A stretch of 64,000 bases of DNA from Chitinophagales bacterium (GTDB lineage: Bacteria > Bacteroidota > Bacteroidia > Chitinophagales > Chitinophagaceae). Shown in pieces: positions 43,065-51,543 of the stretch (its first letter is position 1; every line of letters begins with the position of its first letter). A program made the translations under genes and the position numbers. The stretch lies in NCBI GenBank assembly GCA_017303395.1, contig JAFLBN010000002.1, positions 310,001-374,000 of the forward strand, read 5' to 3'. The notes below the pieces were generated by a model. That model did not search any database. It had not been told where the DNA came from and saw only the letters and a program-made list of their open reading frames with translations.

Positions 43065-43093
43065 AATCCCGATGTATAGAATACATCGGGATT
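43065..43093 (-). terminator. Strong hairpin, 13-bp stem, U-run on the minus strand
   Basis: AATCCCGATGTAT pairs exactly with ATACATCGGGATT around AGA. The T-run (TTATTTTTT) lies on the minus-strand side, so it best serves transcripts from the right, although no minus-strand gene is seen there. It may still stop the upstream plus-strand gene. Confidence 0.65.
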
Positions 43094-43397
43094 GGACTGT
43101 ACTTACTAACCCATCGTAAGCATAACAAATATCTGAAAAAGGTTTGGGAAATGGAAATTATTTTTCCCATTTATTTCTTTCATAAGCCTGCTTATAGCTC
43201 CAATAGTTCAATTATGCCCATCAGAAACGCTATCACAATCCATTTTTAGCATATAACAGACGAAACAACAGTACAAAATAGACATTTTGTCATTTAAAAT
43301 TATAAAAAAATGCCCTTTTGTCTTTAAAAATGAATTGGTATTCCTTTTGAATAGGTATGTACAAATCAATAATTGAAACAACTAAAAACAATAAGTT
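43094..43397. other. Intergenic region before hsp20, no gene
   Basis: About 300 bases of AT-rich DNA without a convincing gene. It contains the short inverted repeat GACATTTTGTC and the element GTATGTACAAATCAATAA (43355-43372), discussed elsewhere. No CIRCE sequence is seen. Confidence 0.55.
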
Positions 43398-43823
43398 ATG
43401 TACAACTACAGAAAAGGATACGGATTGACTCCTCGCACATTTGGTGGCATGATCGAAGACATGAACAAATTTTTCTATGATGACAACTGGAGCAACACAA
43501 CCGCACCGGTAAACATCAAAGAAACTGAAAACGGCTATGAACTACACCTAGTAGCACCTGGACTGAAAAAAGAAGATTTTAAGATTAATGTAGATGACAA
43601 TGTGCTGAAAATCTCTTTCGAGCACAAAGAAGAGAACAAGTCTGAAGGTGACAAATGGTTGAGGAACGAGTATCGTTTCCGTTCATTCAAGCGCAACTTC
43701 ACGCTGAATGAAAACATCAATGCAGAAGGAATTACTGCAAGGTATAACGATGGCATACTGAATGTGATGCTGCCTAAAAAAGAAGCAACAGAAAAAACAA
43801 CAAAAGATATTACGGTAGCGTAA
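43398..43823 (+). CDS. Hsp20/alpha-crystallin small heat-shock protein
   Basis: A 141-residue small heat-shock chaperone. The alpha-crystallin domain has VNIKETENGYELHLVAPGL, FKINVDDNVLKISFEHKEE and the conserved C-terminal strand with ITARYNDGILNVMLPKKE. A loop with WLRNEYRFRSFKRNF is the dimerisation region. It prevents aggregation of unfolded proteins without ATP. A terminator with an imperfect 10-bp stem follows. Regulation by heat is expected of the family, but no CIRCE or known heat-shock promoter is recognised. Confidence 0.93.
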   Translation: MYNYRKGYGLTPRTFGGMIEDMNKFFYDDNWSNTTAPVNIKETENGYELHLVAPGLKKEDFKINVDDNVLKISFEHKEENKSEGDKWLRNEYRFRSFKRNFTLNENINAEGITARYNDGILNVMLPKKEATEKTTKDITVA

Positions 43824-43846
43824 GTTGATAGATTGACAGAGTGAAG

Positions 43847-43870
43847 AAAGCGGTGTTTTTACACTGCTTT
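43847..43870 (+). terminator. Terminator after hsp20
   Basis: AAAGCGGTGT pairs with ACACTGCTTT (one G-T pair) around TTTT, then T-rich sequence. Confidence 0.8.
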
Positions 43871-43900
43871 TTATTTGTTAGTATGTATGTACAAATAAAT

Positions 43901-43924
43901 AAGCCTTGAGTTTCCTCAAGGCTT
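43901..43924. terminator. Terminator of ompH operon
   Basis: AAGCCTTGAG (43901-43910) pairs exactly with CTCAAGGCTT (43915-43924) around TTTC. It lies 24 bases past the last gene of the operon and could act both ways. Confidence 0.85.
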
Positions 43925-43947
43925 TAATCTTATATATTTAACAGGGC

Positions 43948-44454
43948 TTATTTGATACCCAGTTTAGTTTTTACCAGTGGCAGAATATTATCTGATTCTT
44001 TTGCATGCAGCAATGTACCTGTGCTAGAATCGAACACGTAATCGAAGTTCTTTTCTTTGGCTACATCTTTGATTGCTTTATCAGCTTTGTCCAGAATTGG
44101 TTGCAGCAGTTCCTGCCTTTTCTTCTCTACTTTTTCCTGTGCGCTTTGGTTAGTGCTTTGGATGCGACCTTCCAGATCTTGTATTTCTTTAACCTTTACT
44201 TCTTTTACAGCATCGGTCATTGTTTTTTCTGCAGCCTGAAACTCTTTTACTTTCTTCTCATACTCTGCACTCATAGATTGCAGCTGATCTTGAAACTGTT
44301 TTGTATAAGCCTGAATATCACTTTCAGCTTTAGTCATTTCGGGCATAGCTTTCAATAGTTCACGAGAGTCTATATAGCCAAATTTTTGAGCTTGCGCAAA
44401 AGCCATGTTACCAATCAACAATCCGCAAGCAAGAAACAATACGATTTTTTTCAT
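43948..44454 (-). CDS. ompH: OmpH/Skp-family periplasmic chaperone, second copy
   Basis: A secreted coiled-coil chaperone of 168 residues that holds unfolded outer-membrane proteins. The signal peptide is MKKIVLFLACGLLIGNMAFA; the mature protein opens with KFGYIDSRELLKAMPEM, which is the Skp core strand, and has long helices rich in Lys, Glu, Gln (EKKVKEFQAAEKTMTDAVKE) that form the jellyfish tentacles. The closing strand is FDYVFDSSTGTLLHAKESDNI. It is the last gene of uppS-bamA-ompH-ompH and 47 bases after the first ompH copy. Confidence 0.9.
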   Translation of the reverse strand: MKKIVLFLACGLLIGNMAFAQAQKFGYIDSRELLKAMPEMTKAESDIQAYTKQFQDQLQSMSAEYEKKVKEFQAAEKTMTDAVKEVKVKEIQDLEGRIQSTNQSAQEKVEKKRQELLQPILDKADKAIKDVAKEKNFDYVFDSSTGTLLHAKESDNILPLVKTKLGIK

Positions 44455-44501
44455 TTTTATATATGTACTTTATTTATTTAGGCTGTGCAAAGTAAATGCC
44501 A

Positions 44502-45017
44502 TTATTTGTTTATTCCAAGTAATTTTAACACATCGTCGCTTTTATCCAGCTTAGGGTCTGCGTAGAACAGTGTAATACCTCCCGATTTGTCTAATACAAT
44601 ATCAAAACCTTTTGACTGAGCATATTTTTGCACCGCATTGTATACTTTGTCCTGTATAGGCTTTACCAGTTTCTGGCGCTCTTTAAACAAATCTCCCTCA
44701 TAGCCAAAACGCTGTTTCTGCAAATCTTTGGCGGCTTTCTCTTTTTGCACTATCTCGTCTTCGCGCTTTTTACGCAAGTCATCAGACAGCATTGCACGCT
44801 CAGCTTGGTATGCTTTGTACATTTTGTCTACTTCCTGCATACGGGTATCTATTTCCGTCTGCCATGTTTTAGAAGTCTGGTCGAGTCTTGTTTGTGCGTC
44901 TTTATACTCTATCAGTTTATCTAAAATATACTTTGAATCAATTACGCAATAGCGTTGTGCATTAGCAGCCAGTGCAGAAAACACGACTACCGCAATACTT
45001 AAAACAATCTTTTTCAT
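44502..45017 (-). CDS. ompH: OmpH/Skp-family periplasmic chaperone, first copy
   Basis: A paralogue of the next gene, 171 residues. The start at 45017 (MKKIVLSIAV) gives a clean signal peptide ending in ANAQ; an upstream ATG at 45065 would add 16 residues and overlap bamA. The fold is the same: CVIDSKYILDKL as the first strand, then long charged helices (RKKREDEIVQKEKAAKDLQKQ in parts) and the final strand FDIVLDKSGGITLFYADP. It sits 44 bases downstream of bamA, so its product likely carries client proteins to BamA. Confidence 0.9.
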   Translation of the reverse strand: MKKIVLSIAVVVFSALAANAQRYCVIDSKYILDKLIEYKDAQTRLDQTSKTWQTEIDTRMQEVDKMYKAYQAERAMLSDDLRKKREDEIVQKEKAAKDLQKQRFGYEGDLFKERQKLVKPIQDKVYNAVQKYAQSKGFDIVLDKSGGITLFYADPKLDKSDDVLKLLGINK

Positions 45018-45061
45018 ACTCCTTGAGTTTATAATTTTAAACAAATGTTGTTTTAACAAAA

Positions 45062-47770
45062 TCAATCCGGTTCAAAACCAAGCATGAAGGTAAAGTTAGC
45101 TATATCGCCCATCTTGGTCGTTCCGTTTGCTTTAGAATAACGGTCGAAACCTATACCATAGTCTAAACCAAGCAAACCAAACATAGGCAAGAAGATGCGA
45201 ACACCCAAACCGGCTGACCTGTTCAGTTTGAAAGGATTATAATCTTTATAGCTATTCCATGCGTTGGCAGCTTCCACAAACATCAAACCATAAATAGTAG
45301 ATGTAGGACTGAGCGAGAATGGATACCTAACCTCTGCAGTATATTTATTGAATATGATTGCGTTTGTTTCATAAGGGTTCTTAAAGCCCCTGTGCGCTAT
45401 TATGTCTTTACCCACAAAGAAGTTTCTGCCAGACAAACCATCGCCACCCAACTGGAAGCGCTCGAATGGAGAATACCCAATCGTTGAATTATAGTATCCC
45501 ATATAACCATACTTGGTAGCCAGCTTAAAGACCATATTACCGACTATCTTCTGATACCACTCTGCAGTGAAACGATATTTGTGATACTCAACCCATTTAA
45601 ACTTCTCTGCATCTGTAGAATTGGTGTAATCCTTTCCTGAGAACAAACTATACGGAGGTGTAAACTGGAATGTAAAGTTGATATTAGAACCACTTGTAGG
45701 ATACAACGGTTTATCTACTGAATACCTTGACAATACAAGTTTGAAATACAGGTTGTTACTGTAACCACTGTCAAAGTTTGCCAACAATTGATAATCTTTC
45801 AACCTGAAGTTCTGATAGTTGATACCATAGGTGAATACGAAGTTATCATCAGGCCATTTGATACGCTTGCTCAACGATACACCACCACCCCATACACGCA
45901 TGTATTGAGAATCGGCACGCGGAGGGTCGCCAACTGCACTGGCAAAACGGCTATACAACAAGTTTGTTGTGAGCGCAGTAGGTTTTTTACCGCCCAGCCA
46001 TGGCTCGGTAAATGAGAAGTTTACAGAATTGTAGAACTTACCGTTAGACTGATAGTTGAGCGACAAACGCTGGCCATCGCCAACAGGCAACGGATCCCAG
46101 AATTTAGGCTTGAAGATATTTCTGATAGAGAAGTTGCTGAATACAATACCGATGTTGCCATAGAAGCTAACACCACCACCAAAACCTGCTGATAATTGCA
46201 ACTGATCGCTCGATTTTTCAACAAGGCTATATTCAATATCTACTGTACCATCTTCCTGATTAGGCTTAGGTTGTATACCAATTTTTTCCTGGTCGAAGAA
46301 ACCTAGGTTTGCAATCTCACGCTGTGTACGAATCAAATCGCTACGACTGAATTTATTGCCCGGCAATGTACGAAGTTCGCGACGCACAACGTGTTCATTA
46401 GTGCGGTCGTTACCTGTTATGGTCACATTACGGATGGTAGCTTGTGGCCCTTCTGTAATGCGCATCTCATAATTGATAGTATCGCCCACAATAGATGTTT
46501 CTACTGCATCTACATTGAAGAAAAGATAGCCGTCATCCATGTACAGGCTGCTCACATCTTCACCACCTTCAGGGCTCAATTGCTTACCCAGACGCGTATC
46601 TAACAGTTGCTGATTGTAAACGTCACCTTTCTTTATACCCAGTATCTTAGATAAAGCATCGCTGGTATATTTAGTATTGCCCTTCCATTCTATATCACCA
46701 AAGTAATATTTGCGGCCTTCTCTTACCTTGATATCAATATTTACATTCCCGTTCTTTACTGCATAGATTGTATCTTTTTCTACAGAAGCATCGCGGAAAC
46801 CGAGCGAGTTGTAATACTCAACCAAAGACTGCTTATCATCATCGTATTTCTTCTGATTGAACTTAGATGAAGAAAAGAAATTGTACCTGAAGTAAGGGTC
46901 AAGTGCGTTCAAGGTTTTTGACACTGACAAGAAACCAAAATTCTTTACATACTTGCTGAAAGAGCGCTTACTTGTACTATACACACTGGTTTCGTCTGCA
47001 GGGTACAGAGATATACGCGCCATCTCTTTTGTAGAACGCAAAATGCGTTTCAGCTTCAGTTCATTAGCATTATCGTTACCAACAATATTTACCTGATTGA
47101 TGTGTGTTTTATTACCCTTGTCTATATCAAAAGTTAGTACTATAGAGTTAACATTGATAGTATCAACCCTCTCCTTCGCATTAATCTTTACATCACCATA
47201 TCCTTTTTCAGAGAAATACTTACGAATCCTAACAATAGCTTCCATCTTCAGGGCATCTGTCACTACCCTGCCTTTTACAAGGCCTGCTTTGTCTTTCAAC
47301 TCTGTAGCTTCACCTTTCTTAATGCCTCTGAAATTGTATTTTGACAATCTTGGACGCTCTTCTACTTTAATATCAAGAAAAATCTTATTGCCTATAGTTT
47401 TGCTGATACTGATACCAACATTAGAAAACAGTTCCTGCTTCCAAAGGCTTTTAATGGCCTTGGCAACACTCTCGTCGTTTACAGGTTTTATTTTACCACC
47501 TATTGTCAGGCCTGTAACTGCAATCAACAAATCTTCATCAAGATATTTTGTACCACTTACTGTAATACCTGCAATCTCATATTCTTTATATAAACCTTCA
47601 GATGATGAGCCTTGTGCACCTGACAACCCGGTACCGGTATTGCGTCTGAGGCCAAGCCCCCCGCCTGAAGACGTAGAGTCTCCAGACAATGACAATTGTG
47701 CATTAGCGTTGATGCCCGCTAATAACGAACAGCATAACAATAGTGTTAAGCGCGTTGAGAATTTAAACAT
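45062..47770 (-). CDS. bamA: Outer-membrane protein assembly factor BamA
   Basis: BamA folds beta-barrel proteins into the outer membrane. The protein is 902 residues, with a signal peptide (MFKFSTRLTLLLCCSLLAGINANA), five POTRA-type repeats (for example IAGITVSGTKYLDEDLL and DIEWKGNTKYTSDALSKI) and a 16-strand barrel with the C-terminal FMLGFEPD. LDIKVEERPRLSKYNFRG is a POTRA core. The ATG at 47770 was chosen because it starts directly with the signal peptide; the longer frame to 47908 overlaps uppS. It overlaps uppS by eight bases. Confidence 0.96.
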   Translation of the reverse strand: MFKFSTRLTLLLCCSLLAGINANAQLSLSGDSTSSGGGLGLRRNTGTGLSGAQGSSSEGLYKEYEIAGITVSGTKYLDEDLLIAVTGLTIGGKIKPVNDESVAKAIKSLWKQELFSNVGISISKTIGNKIFLDIKVEERPRLSKYNFRGIKKGEATELKDKAGLVKGRVVTDALKMEAIVRIRKYFSEKGYGDVKINAKERVDTINVNSIVLTFDIDKGNKTHINQVNIVGNDNANELKLKRILRSTKEMARISLYPADETSVYSTSKRSFSKYVKNFGFLSVSKTLNALDPYFRYNFFSSSKFNQKKYDDDKQSLVEYYNSLGFRDASVEKDTIYAVKNGNVNIDIKVREGRKYYFGDIEWKGNTKYTSDALSKILGIKKGDVYNQQLLDTRLGKQLSPEGGEDVSSLYMDDGYLFFNVDAVETSIVGDTINYEMRITEGPQATIRNVTITGNDRTNEHVVRRELRTLPGNKFSRSDLIRTQREIANLGFFDQEKIGIQPKPNQEDGTVDIEYSLVEKSSDQLQLSAGFGGGVSFYGNIGIVFSNFSIRNIFKPKFWDPLPVGDGQRLSLNYQSNGKFYNSVNFSFTEPWLGGKKPTALTTNLLYSRFASAVGDPPRADSQYMRVWGGGVSLSKRIKWPDDNFVFTYGINYQNFRLKDYQLLANFDSGYSNNLYFKLVLSRYSVDKPLYPTSGSNINFTFQFTPPYSLFSGKDYTNSTDAEKFKWVEYHKYRFTAEWYQKIVGNMVFKLATKYGYMGYYNSTIGYSPFERFQLGGDGLSGRNFFVGKDIIAHRGFKNPYETNAIIFNKYTAEVRYPFSLSPTSTIYGLMFVEAANAWNSYKDYNPFKLNRSAGLGVRIFLPMFGLLGLDYGIGFDRYSKANGTTKMGDIANFTFMLGFEPD

Positions 47771-48524
47771 GCTGGGTTGATGTCTTTTGGATTTGTTCAC
47801 TTGTTTTGCCGAATCGTCTTTCTCTCTTCTGATAATCAAGCAGCGCTTCGTATAAATTTTGTTTGCGGAATGCAGGCCAGTGTACCGGGGTAAAGTACAA
47901 TTCTGCATACGACAATTGGTACATTAAGAAATTACTAATCCTGTATTCACCACTTGTCCTTATCATCAATTCCGGATCAGGAAACTGTGCCGTATTTAAA
48001 TATGAATTAAACAATTCTTCTGTTACGTCTTCTTCTTTTAGTTTGCCTGCCAATGCATCTGCAACCATTTTCTTTGATGCATTTACCAACTCCCATCGAG
48101 AGCTGTAACTCAGCGCCAAAATCAAATTCAACCCTGTGTTTGAAGACGTGATTTCCATCGCCTCATTCAATTCTTTTTTACACACATCGGGCAGGCTGTC
48201 AAAATCACCTATAACATGCATACGCACGTTATTCTTCTTCAGTTCGTCTACTTCTTTACGTATAGTATTTACCAGCAACTCCATCAGTGCATCCACCTCT
48301 GCTTTGGGCCTGTTCCAATTTTCTGTAGAAAAAGCATACAAAGTGAGATAACCAATACCTATTTCTGCACAACCATTCACGATATCTCGTACACTCAACA
48401 CACCTTCGTGATGGCCATATACCCTGTCCTGCCCGTGCTCTTTTGCCCAACGCCCATTACCATCCATGATGATGGCTATGTGCTGCGGCAGCTTTGTGCG
48501 GTCGAGAGATTGAAGTAAATCCAT
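47763..48524 (-). CDS. uppS: Undecaprenyl diphosphate synthase
   Basis: A cis-prenyltransferase that makes the C55 lipid carrier for peptidoglycan and other surface polymers. IAIIMDGNGRWA carries the catalytic Asp, HHEGVLSVRD and AFSTENWNRP the substrate region, and DLMIRTSGEYRISNFLMYQ plus ELYFTPVHWP the C-terminal signature. The start at 48524 (MDLLQSL) is chosen over 48608 because the added 28 residues are not like the family. Length is 253 residues. It begins the envelope operon uppS-bamA-ompH-ompH. Confidence 0.95.
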   Translation of the reverse strand: MDLLQSLDRTKLPQHIAIIMDGNGRWAKEHGQDRVYGHHEGVLSVRDIVNGCAEIGIGYLTLYAFSTENWNRPKAEVDALMELLVNTIRKEVDELKKNNVRMHVIGDFDSLPDVCKKELNEAMEITSSNTGLNLILALSYSSRWELVNASKKMVADALAGKLKEEDVTEELFNSYLNTAQFPDPELMIRTSGEYRISNFLMYQLSYAELYFTPVHWPAFRKQNLYEALLDYQKRERRFGKTSEQIQKTSTQHV

Positions 48525-48559
48525 ACTTATTCTTGAAACCTTTAATTTGAAAAGGTGTG

Positions 48560-48567
48560 CAAAGGTA
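48560..48567 (-). promoter_or_regulatory. -7 element of the uppS-bamA operon
   Basis: On the minus strand TACCTTTG, then C, matches TAnnTTTG. It lies about 36 bases before the uppS ATG. Confidence 0.55.
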
Positions 48568-48739
48568 CAAAAATAGCAGCTTGCCGCATCTGTCAAAATT
48601 TGACACATCTAGTTTAACGCGGTTTTAACTGCATGAGAACTAAAACTTTAGATTTTAAACAGCTATTTAACAAAAAAGTGACCTATAAATGATGATTTGA
48701 GGCATATCAATGCAGATTATTTTGAGGTATATTTATACT

Positions 48740-49390
48740 ATGGTCAATAATCTTAGTGAGTACAATTCAATTTTCAGCGAATGGGTTCGCGAAATAAGAG
48801 ACGTAGATATACAACAAGACAGGATGCGTTTTCGCAGAAACATGGAACGCATTGGAGAAATTGCAGCTTATGAAATCAGTAAACACTTACCCTACAGCGT
48901 TGTAACCATCCAAACCCCTATGGGAGAATCTATTTGCCACATTCTTGAAAAACAGCCTGTTTTGGGCACCATTCTGCGTGCCGGCATACCTTTACATCAG
49001 GGGTTATTGAACTATTTTGACAAAGCAGACAATGCTTTTATTGCAGGATACAGGAAACATCACAGAGACGGCACCTTTGAAATTGAGCAACAATATATTA
49101 CATGCCCAGACATTAATGGCAGGCCACTGATTATAGCAGACCCAATGCTTGCCACCGGTTCATCGCTTGTTTTGGCAATTGAAAGCCTCTTAGACACGGG
49201 AAAACCATCACAGATACATATAGTTTGTGCCATAGCCTGTACCGAGGGTATAGAGTTGCTGAAACGTAAAATACCGGAAGCTTACATATGGGCTGGTGCC
49301 ATAGATGAGGAGCTGACGGCACGCGGATACATAGTGCCGGGACTGGGCGATGCAGGCGACTTGTCGTTTGGAATAAAAAAACAGTCATAA
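48740..49390 (+). CDS. upp: Uracil phosphoribosyltransferase
   Basis: Upp turns uracil and PRPP into UMP in the salvage pathway. The PRPP-binding motif appears as LIIADPMLATGSS, and GTILRAGIPLHQG is the loop before it. The C-terminal uracil-binding region is GYIVPGLGDAGDLSFG. With the ATG at 48740 (MVNNLSEY) the protein is 216 residues, close to the family norm; the ATG at 48710 would add ten residues. It is divergent from uppS and appears to be monocistronic. Confidence 0.93.
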   Translation: MVNNLSEYNSIFSEWVREIRDVDIQQDRMRFRRNMERIGEIAAYEISKHLPYSVVTIQTPMGESICHILEKQPVLGTILRAGIPLHQGLLNYFDKADNAFIAGYRKHHRDGTFEIEQQYITCPDINGRPLIIADPMLATGSSLVLAIESLLDTGKPSQIHIVCAIACTEGIELLKRKIPEAYIWAGAIDEELTARGYIVPGLGDAGDLSFGIKKQS

Positions 49391-49490
49391 CCCAACTAAA
49401 ATTATATATCCAACTGTCTTGGATAATAAGATAATTTAACTTATTTTGGTCTTTCGAAACTCATTTAAACAATTCATAAACGATACCCAG

Positions 49491-50528
49491 ATGAAGAAAA
49501 TATTACTAGGAGTGGGTGCATCATTGATGTTGGCGACTTCAGCTATGGCACAGGATCCGCACTTTACTCAATATTTTGCATCACCTCTCACGCTAAACCC
49601 GGCGCTTACTGGCCTTGTGTCTTGTGACCTGCGTTTGGCAGCAAACTACCGTACACAATGGGGAAGTGTATCTCCTAATCCATATGTTACTGGTACTATC
49701 TCTTACGATATGGCGACTATGAAAGGCCGTCTTAACAACGGTGATGCCGTAGGTATAGGTGTACTTGGCTTGTTTGACAGGTCTGGTAAAGGTGGTTTGC
49801 AAAACACATCTGTTGGCTTGTCTCTGGCTTACCACAAAGCTTTCGGTCATGAAAAGCAACATACTTTGTCACTTGGTTTACAAGGCGTGTTGGTTCAGAA
49901 AAACATAGATTTCTCTCAATTGGCATTTGAAGACCAATTTGACTTCTCTACTGGTGGTACTCCATACCAAACAGGTGAAAATCTTGGCAATGCGGATCTT
50001 ACGTATCCGGACTTCAACCTTGGTTTAATGTACTCTGGTCGTGTTAGTGAAAACTCTACAATGTATGCAGGCTTTTCTTACTACCACCTGACACAACCTG
50101 TTGAAACATTCCTGAACAGCAATCACAAAATACATGCACGCTACACAGGTTATCTGGGTGGTTCATTCGATCTGAATGAAAACATGGTATTGTATGCAAG
50201 CGGTATGTTCCAGTCTCAAGCTTCTGCTTCAGAAGTATTAGCAGGTGCTGCAGTTGGTTTCGTTCTGAATCCTGGCCACGATGCTGAATATGCTAAAAAC
50301 ACTATACTGTATCTGGGTGGTTGGTATCGTTACAACGATGCATTGGCTCCTTACATCGGTCTGGAATGGTCTAAGATGAAATTGGGTATCACTTACGACC
50401 TGAACATGTCTGGTTTATCTGCTGCAACAAGAGGTAACGGTGGTTATGAAGTTTCTCTGATATTCAACGGTTGCATCAACAAACGCGAATTCAAACCTAC
50501 TTACAACTTTGCTTGTCCTAAGTTCTAA
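49491..50528 (+). CDS. PorP/SprF-family T9SS outer-membrane protein
   Basis: A 345-residue outer-membrane barrel of the PorP/SprF family. The start at 49491 (MKKILLGVGASLMLATSAMAQ) gives a signal peptide. The family's opening is DPHFTQYFASPLTLNPALTG, with CDLRLAANYRTQWGS after it. Strands rich in aromatic residues continue to the end (CPKF). Members work with adhesin-like T9SS substrates to place them on the surface (SprF with SprB). This gene stands alone with no PorK/L/M/N genes beside it, so it probably serves a particular substrate encoded elsewhere. Confidence 0.92.
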   Translation: MKKILLGVGASLMLATSAMAQDPHFTQYFASPLTLNPALTGLVSCDLRLAANYRTQWGSVSPNPYVTGTISYDMATMKGRLNNGDAVGIGVLGLFDRSGKGGLQNTSVGLSLAYHKAFGHEKQHTLSLGLQGVLVQKNIDFSQLAFEDQFDFSTGGTPYQTGENLGNADLTYPDFNLGLMYSGRVSENSTMYAGFSYYHLTQPVETFLNSNHKIHARYTGYLGGSFDLNENMVLYASGMFQSQASASEVLAGAAVGFVLNPGHDAEYAKNTILYLGGWYRYNDALAPYIGLEWSKMKLGITYDLNMSGLSAATRGNGGYEVSLIFNGCINKREFKPTYNFACPKF

Positions 50529-50547
50529 GTTTGATATAATTCAAATT

Positions 50548-50576
50548 AAAAAAGCTGCTCAATGAGCAGCTTTTTT
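50548..50576 (+). terminator. Terminator after PorP/SprF gene
   Basis: AAAAAAGCTGCTC (50548-50560) pairs exactly with GAGCAGCTTTTTT (50564-50576) around AAT. Confidence 0.9.
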
Positions 50577-50631
50577 AATTTACCAACTTCTTTAGTTTAC
50601 GTAAATTAGCAAGAGATATACTTATACTGAT

Positions 50632-51039
50632 ATGCCACTGTTTACAAAGCTTGGAAAATATAACAATACAGCCCTTCTTTTACTACGTATAGGCATCGGG
50701 GCTATGATGATGATGCATGGCTATCCAAAATTATCAGGTGGTGTAGAAAAATGGGAAAAGCTTGGTGGCGCGATGTCGGCTATTGGTATAAAAGTATTGC
50801 CAACAGTTTGGGGCTTTATGGCTGCTATTACAGAAAGTATTGGTGGCTTGTTCTTCTTATTAGGTCTTTTCTTCAGGCCAACATCTTTCTTTCTGTTATT
50901 CACAATGGTAGTAGCAACTGCCATGCACCTTAAAGATGGCGAAACCATTATGGATGCATCTCATTCCATAGAGCTTGCTGTTGTGTTTTTATCAATGTTT
51001 ATAATAGGCCCGGGCAGATATTCAGTAGATAGAGATTAG
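50632..51039 (+). CDS. DoxX-family membrane protein
   Basis: A four-helix membrane protein of 135 residues. LLRIGIGAMMMMHGYPKLSGG is the DoxX opening, and AITESIGGLFFLLGLFFRP and MVVATAMHLKDG are the next segments. DoxX members are linked to redox or thiol stress in some species, but the role here is unknown. It ends one base before the stop of the convergent gene at 51041. Confidence 0.88.
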   Translation: MPLFTKLGKYNNTALLLLRIGIGAMMMMHGYPKLSGGVEKWEKLGGAMSAIGIKVLPTVWGFMAAITESIGGLFFLLGLFFRPTSFFLLFTMVVATAMHLKDGETIMDASHSIELAVVFLSMFIIGPGRYSVDRD

Positions 51040-51040
51040 A

Positions 51041-51418
51041 TTAGGCAATCTTTGCCGTATATCTATTAGTTACAGATCTACTAACAGAGTTGCGAATACC
51101 ATCAATAATATTGTCTGTGACAAGCTTCACTAACTTGTTTGCCTTGTTCCTTATGTTCACAAGATATTGTTCATCCTCTGCCAAGGTATAAACGATGGGT
51201 ATCTTGAAGTGACGTAACAATTTATGATACGTCTTTGTGATACCCGCACTTGGCACATCAGGGTTTACCAAAACAACGTCCGGCGAAAGCTCGACAACCA
51301 TATCTTCTGCAATAGCATCATTACAGGTATATACAAGCATCCCACGCTCCTTTAGCACCTCTGCATCAAGGCAACTTTCGCTTTCACCGTTAGTAACCAT
51401 TAATATTTTCAAACGCAT
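51041..51418 (-). CDS. Receiver-like protein lacking the phospho-acceptor Asp
   Basis: A single-domain protein of 125 residues. It follows the CheY pattern: LKILMVTNGESES at the start, the strand SPDVVLVNPDVPS, and IPIVYTLAEDEQ as the strand carrying the switch Thr (near residue 78). At the site where receivers have the phosphorylated Asp (DVVLLD..) there is Asn (residue 52, VLVNPD), and the N-terminal acidic pair is replaced. It is therefore probably a pseudo-receiver signalling by protein contact and not by phosphorylation. No kinase gene is near. Confidence 0.65.
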   Translation of the reverse strand: MRLKILMVTNGESESCLDAEVLKERGMLVYTCNDAIAEDMVVELSPDVVLVNPDVPSAGITKTYHKLLRHFKIPIVYTLAEDEQYLVNIRNKANKLVKLVTDNIIDGIRNSVSRSVTNRYTAKIA

Positions 51419-51543
51419 AGCCTTCAGTTTATTGATACTATATACGATAGGAAAACTATGCCAGTTTAGGTTAAAGAAAACTTAAGGACTCATTATCAAC
51501 CATGTTTTACAAAAACGTGATAATTGGCGGTTCAATCAAACTA

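Noticed and set aside
42922-43170. 82-codon minus-strand ORF beyond the RmlD-like gene
   Set aside because: It spans the 43065 hairpin and the end of another gene, and the product has no recognisable features.
47097-47780. 227-codon plus-strand ORF antisense to bamA
   Set aside because: Shadow frame; no signal peptide or domain and bamA is certain.
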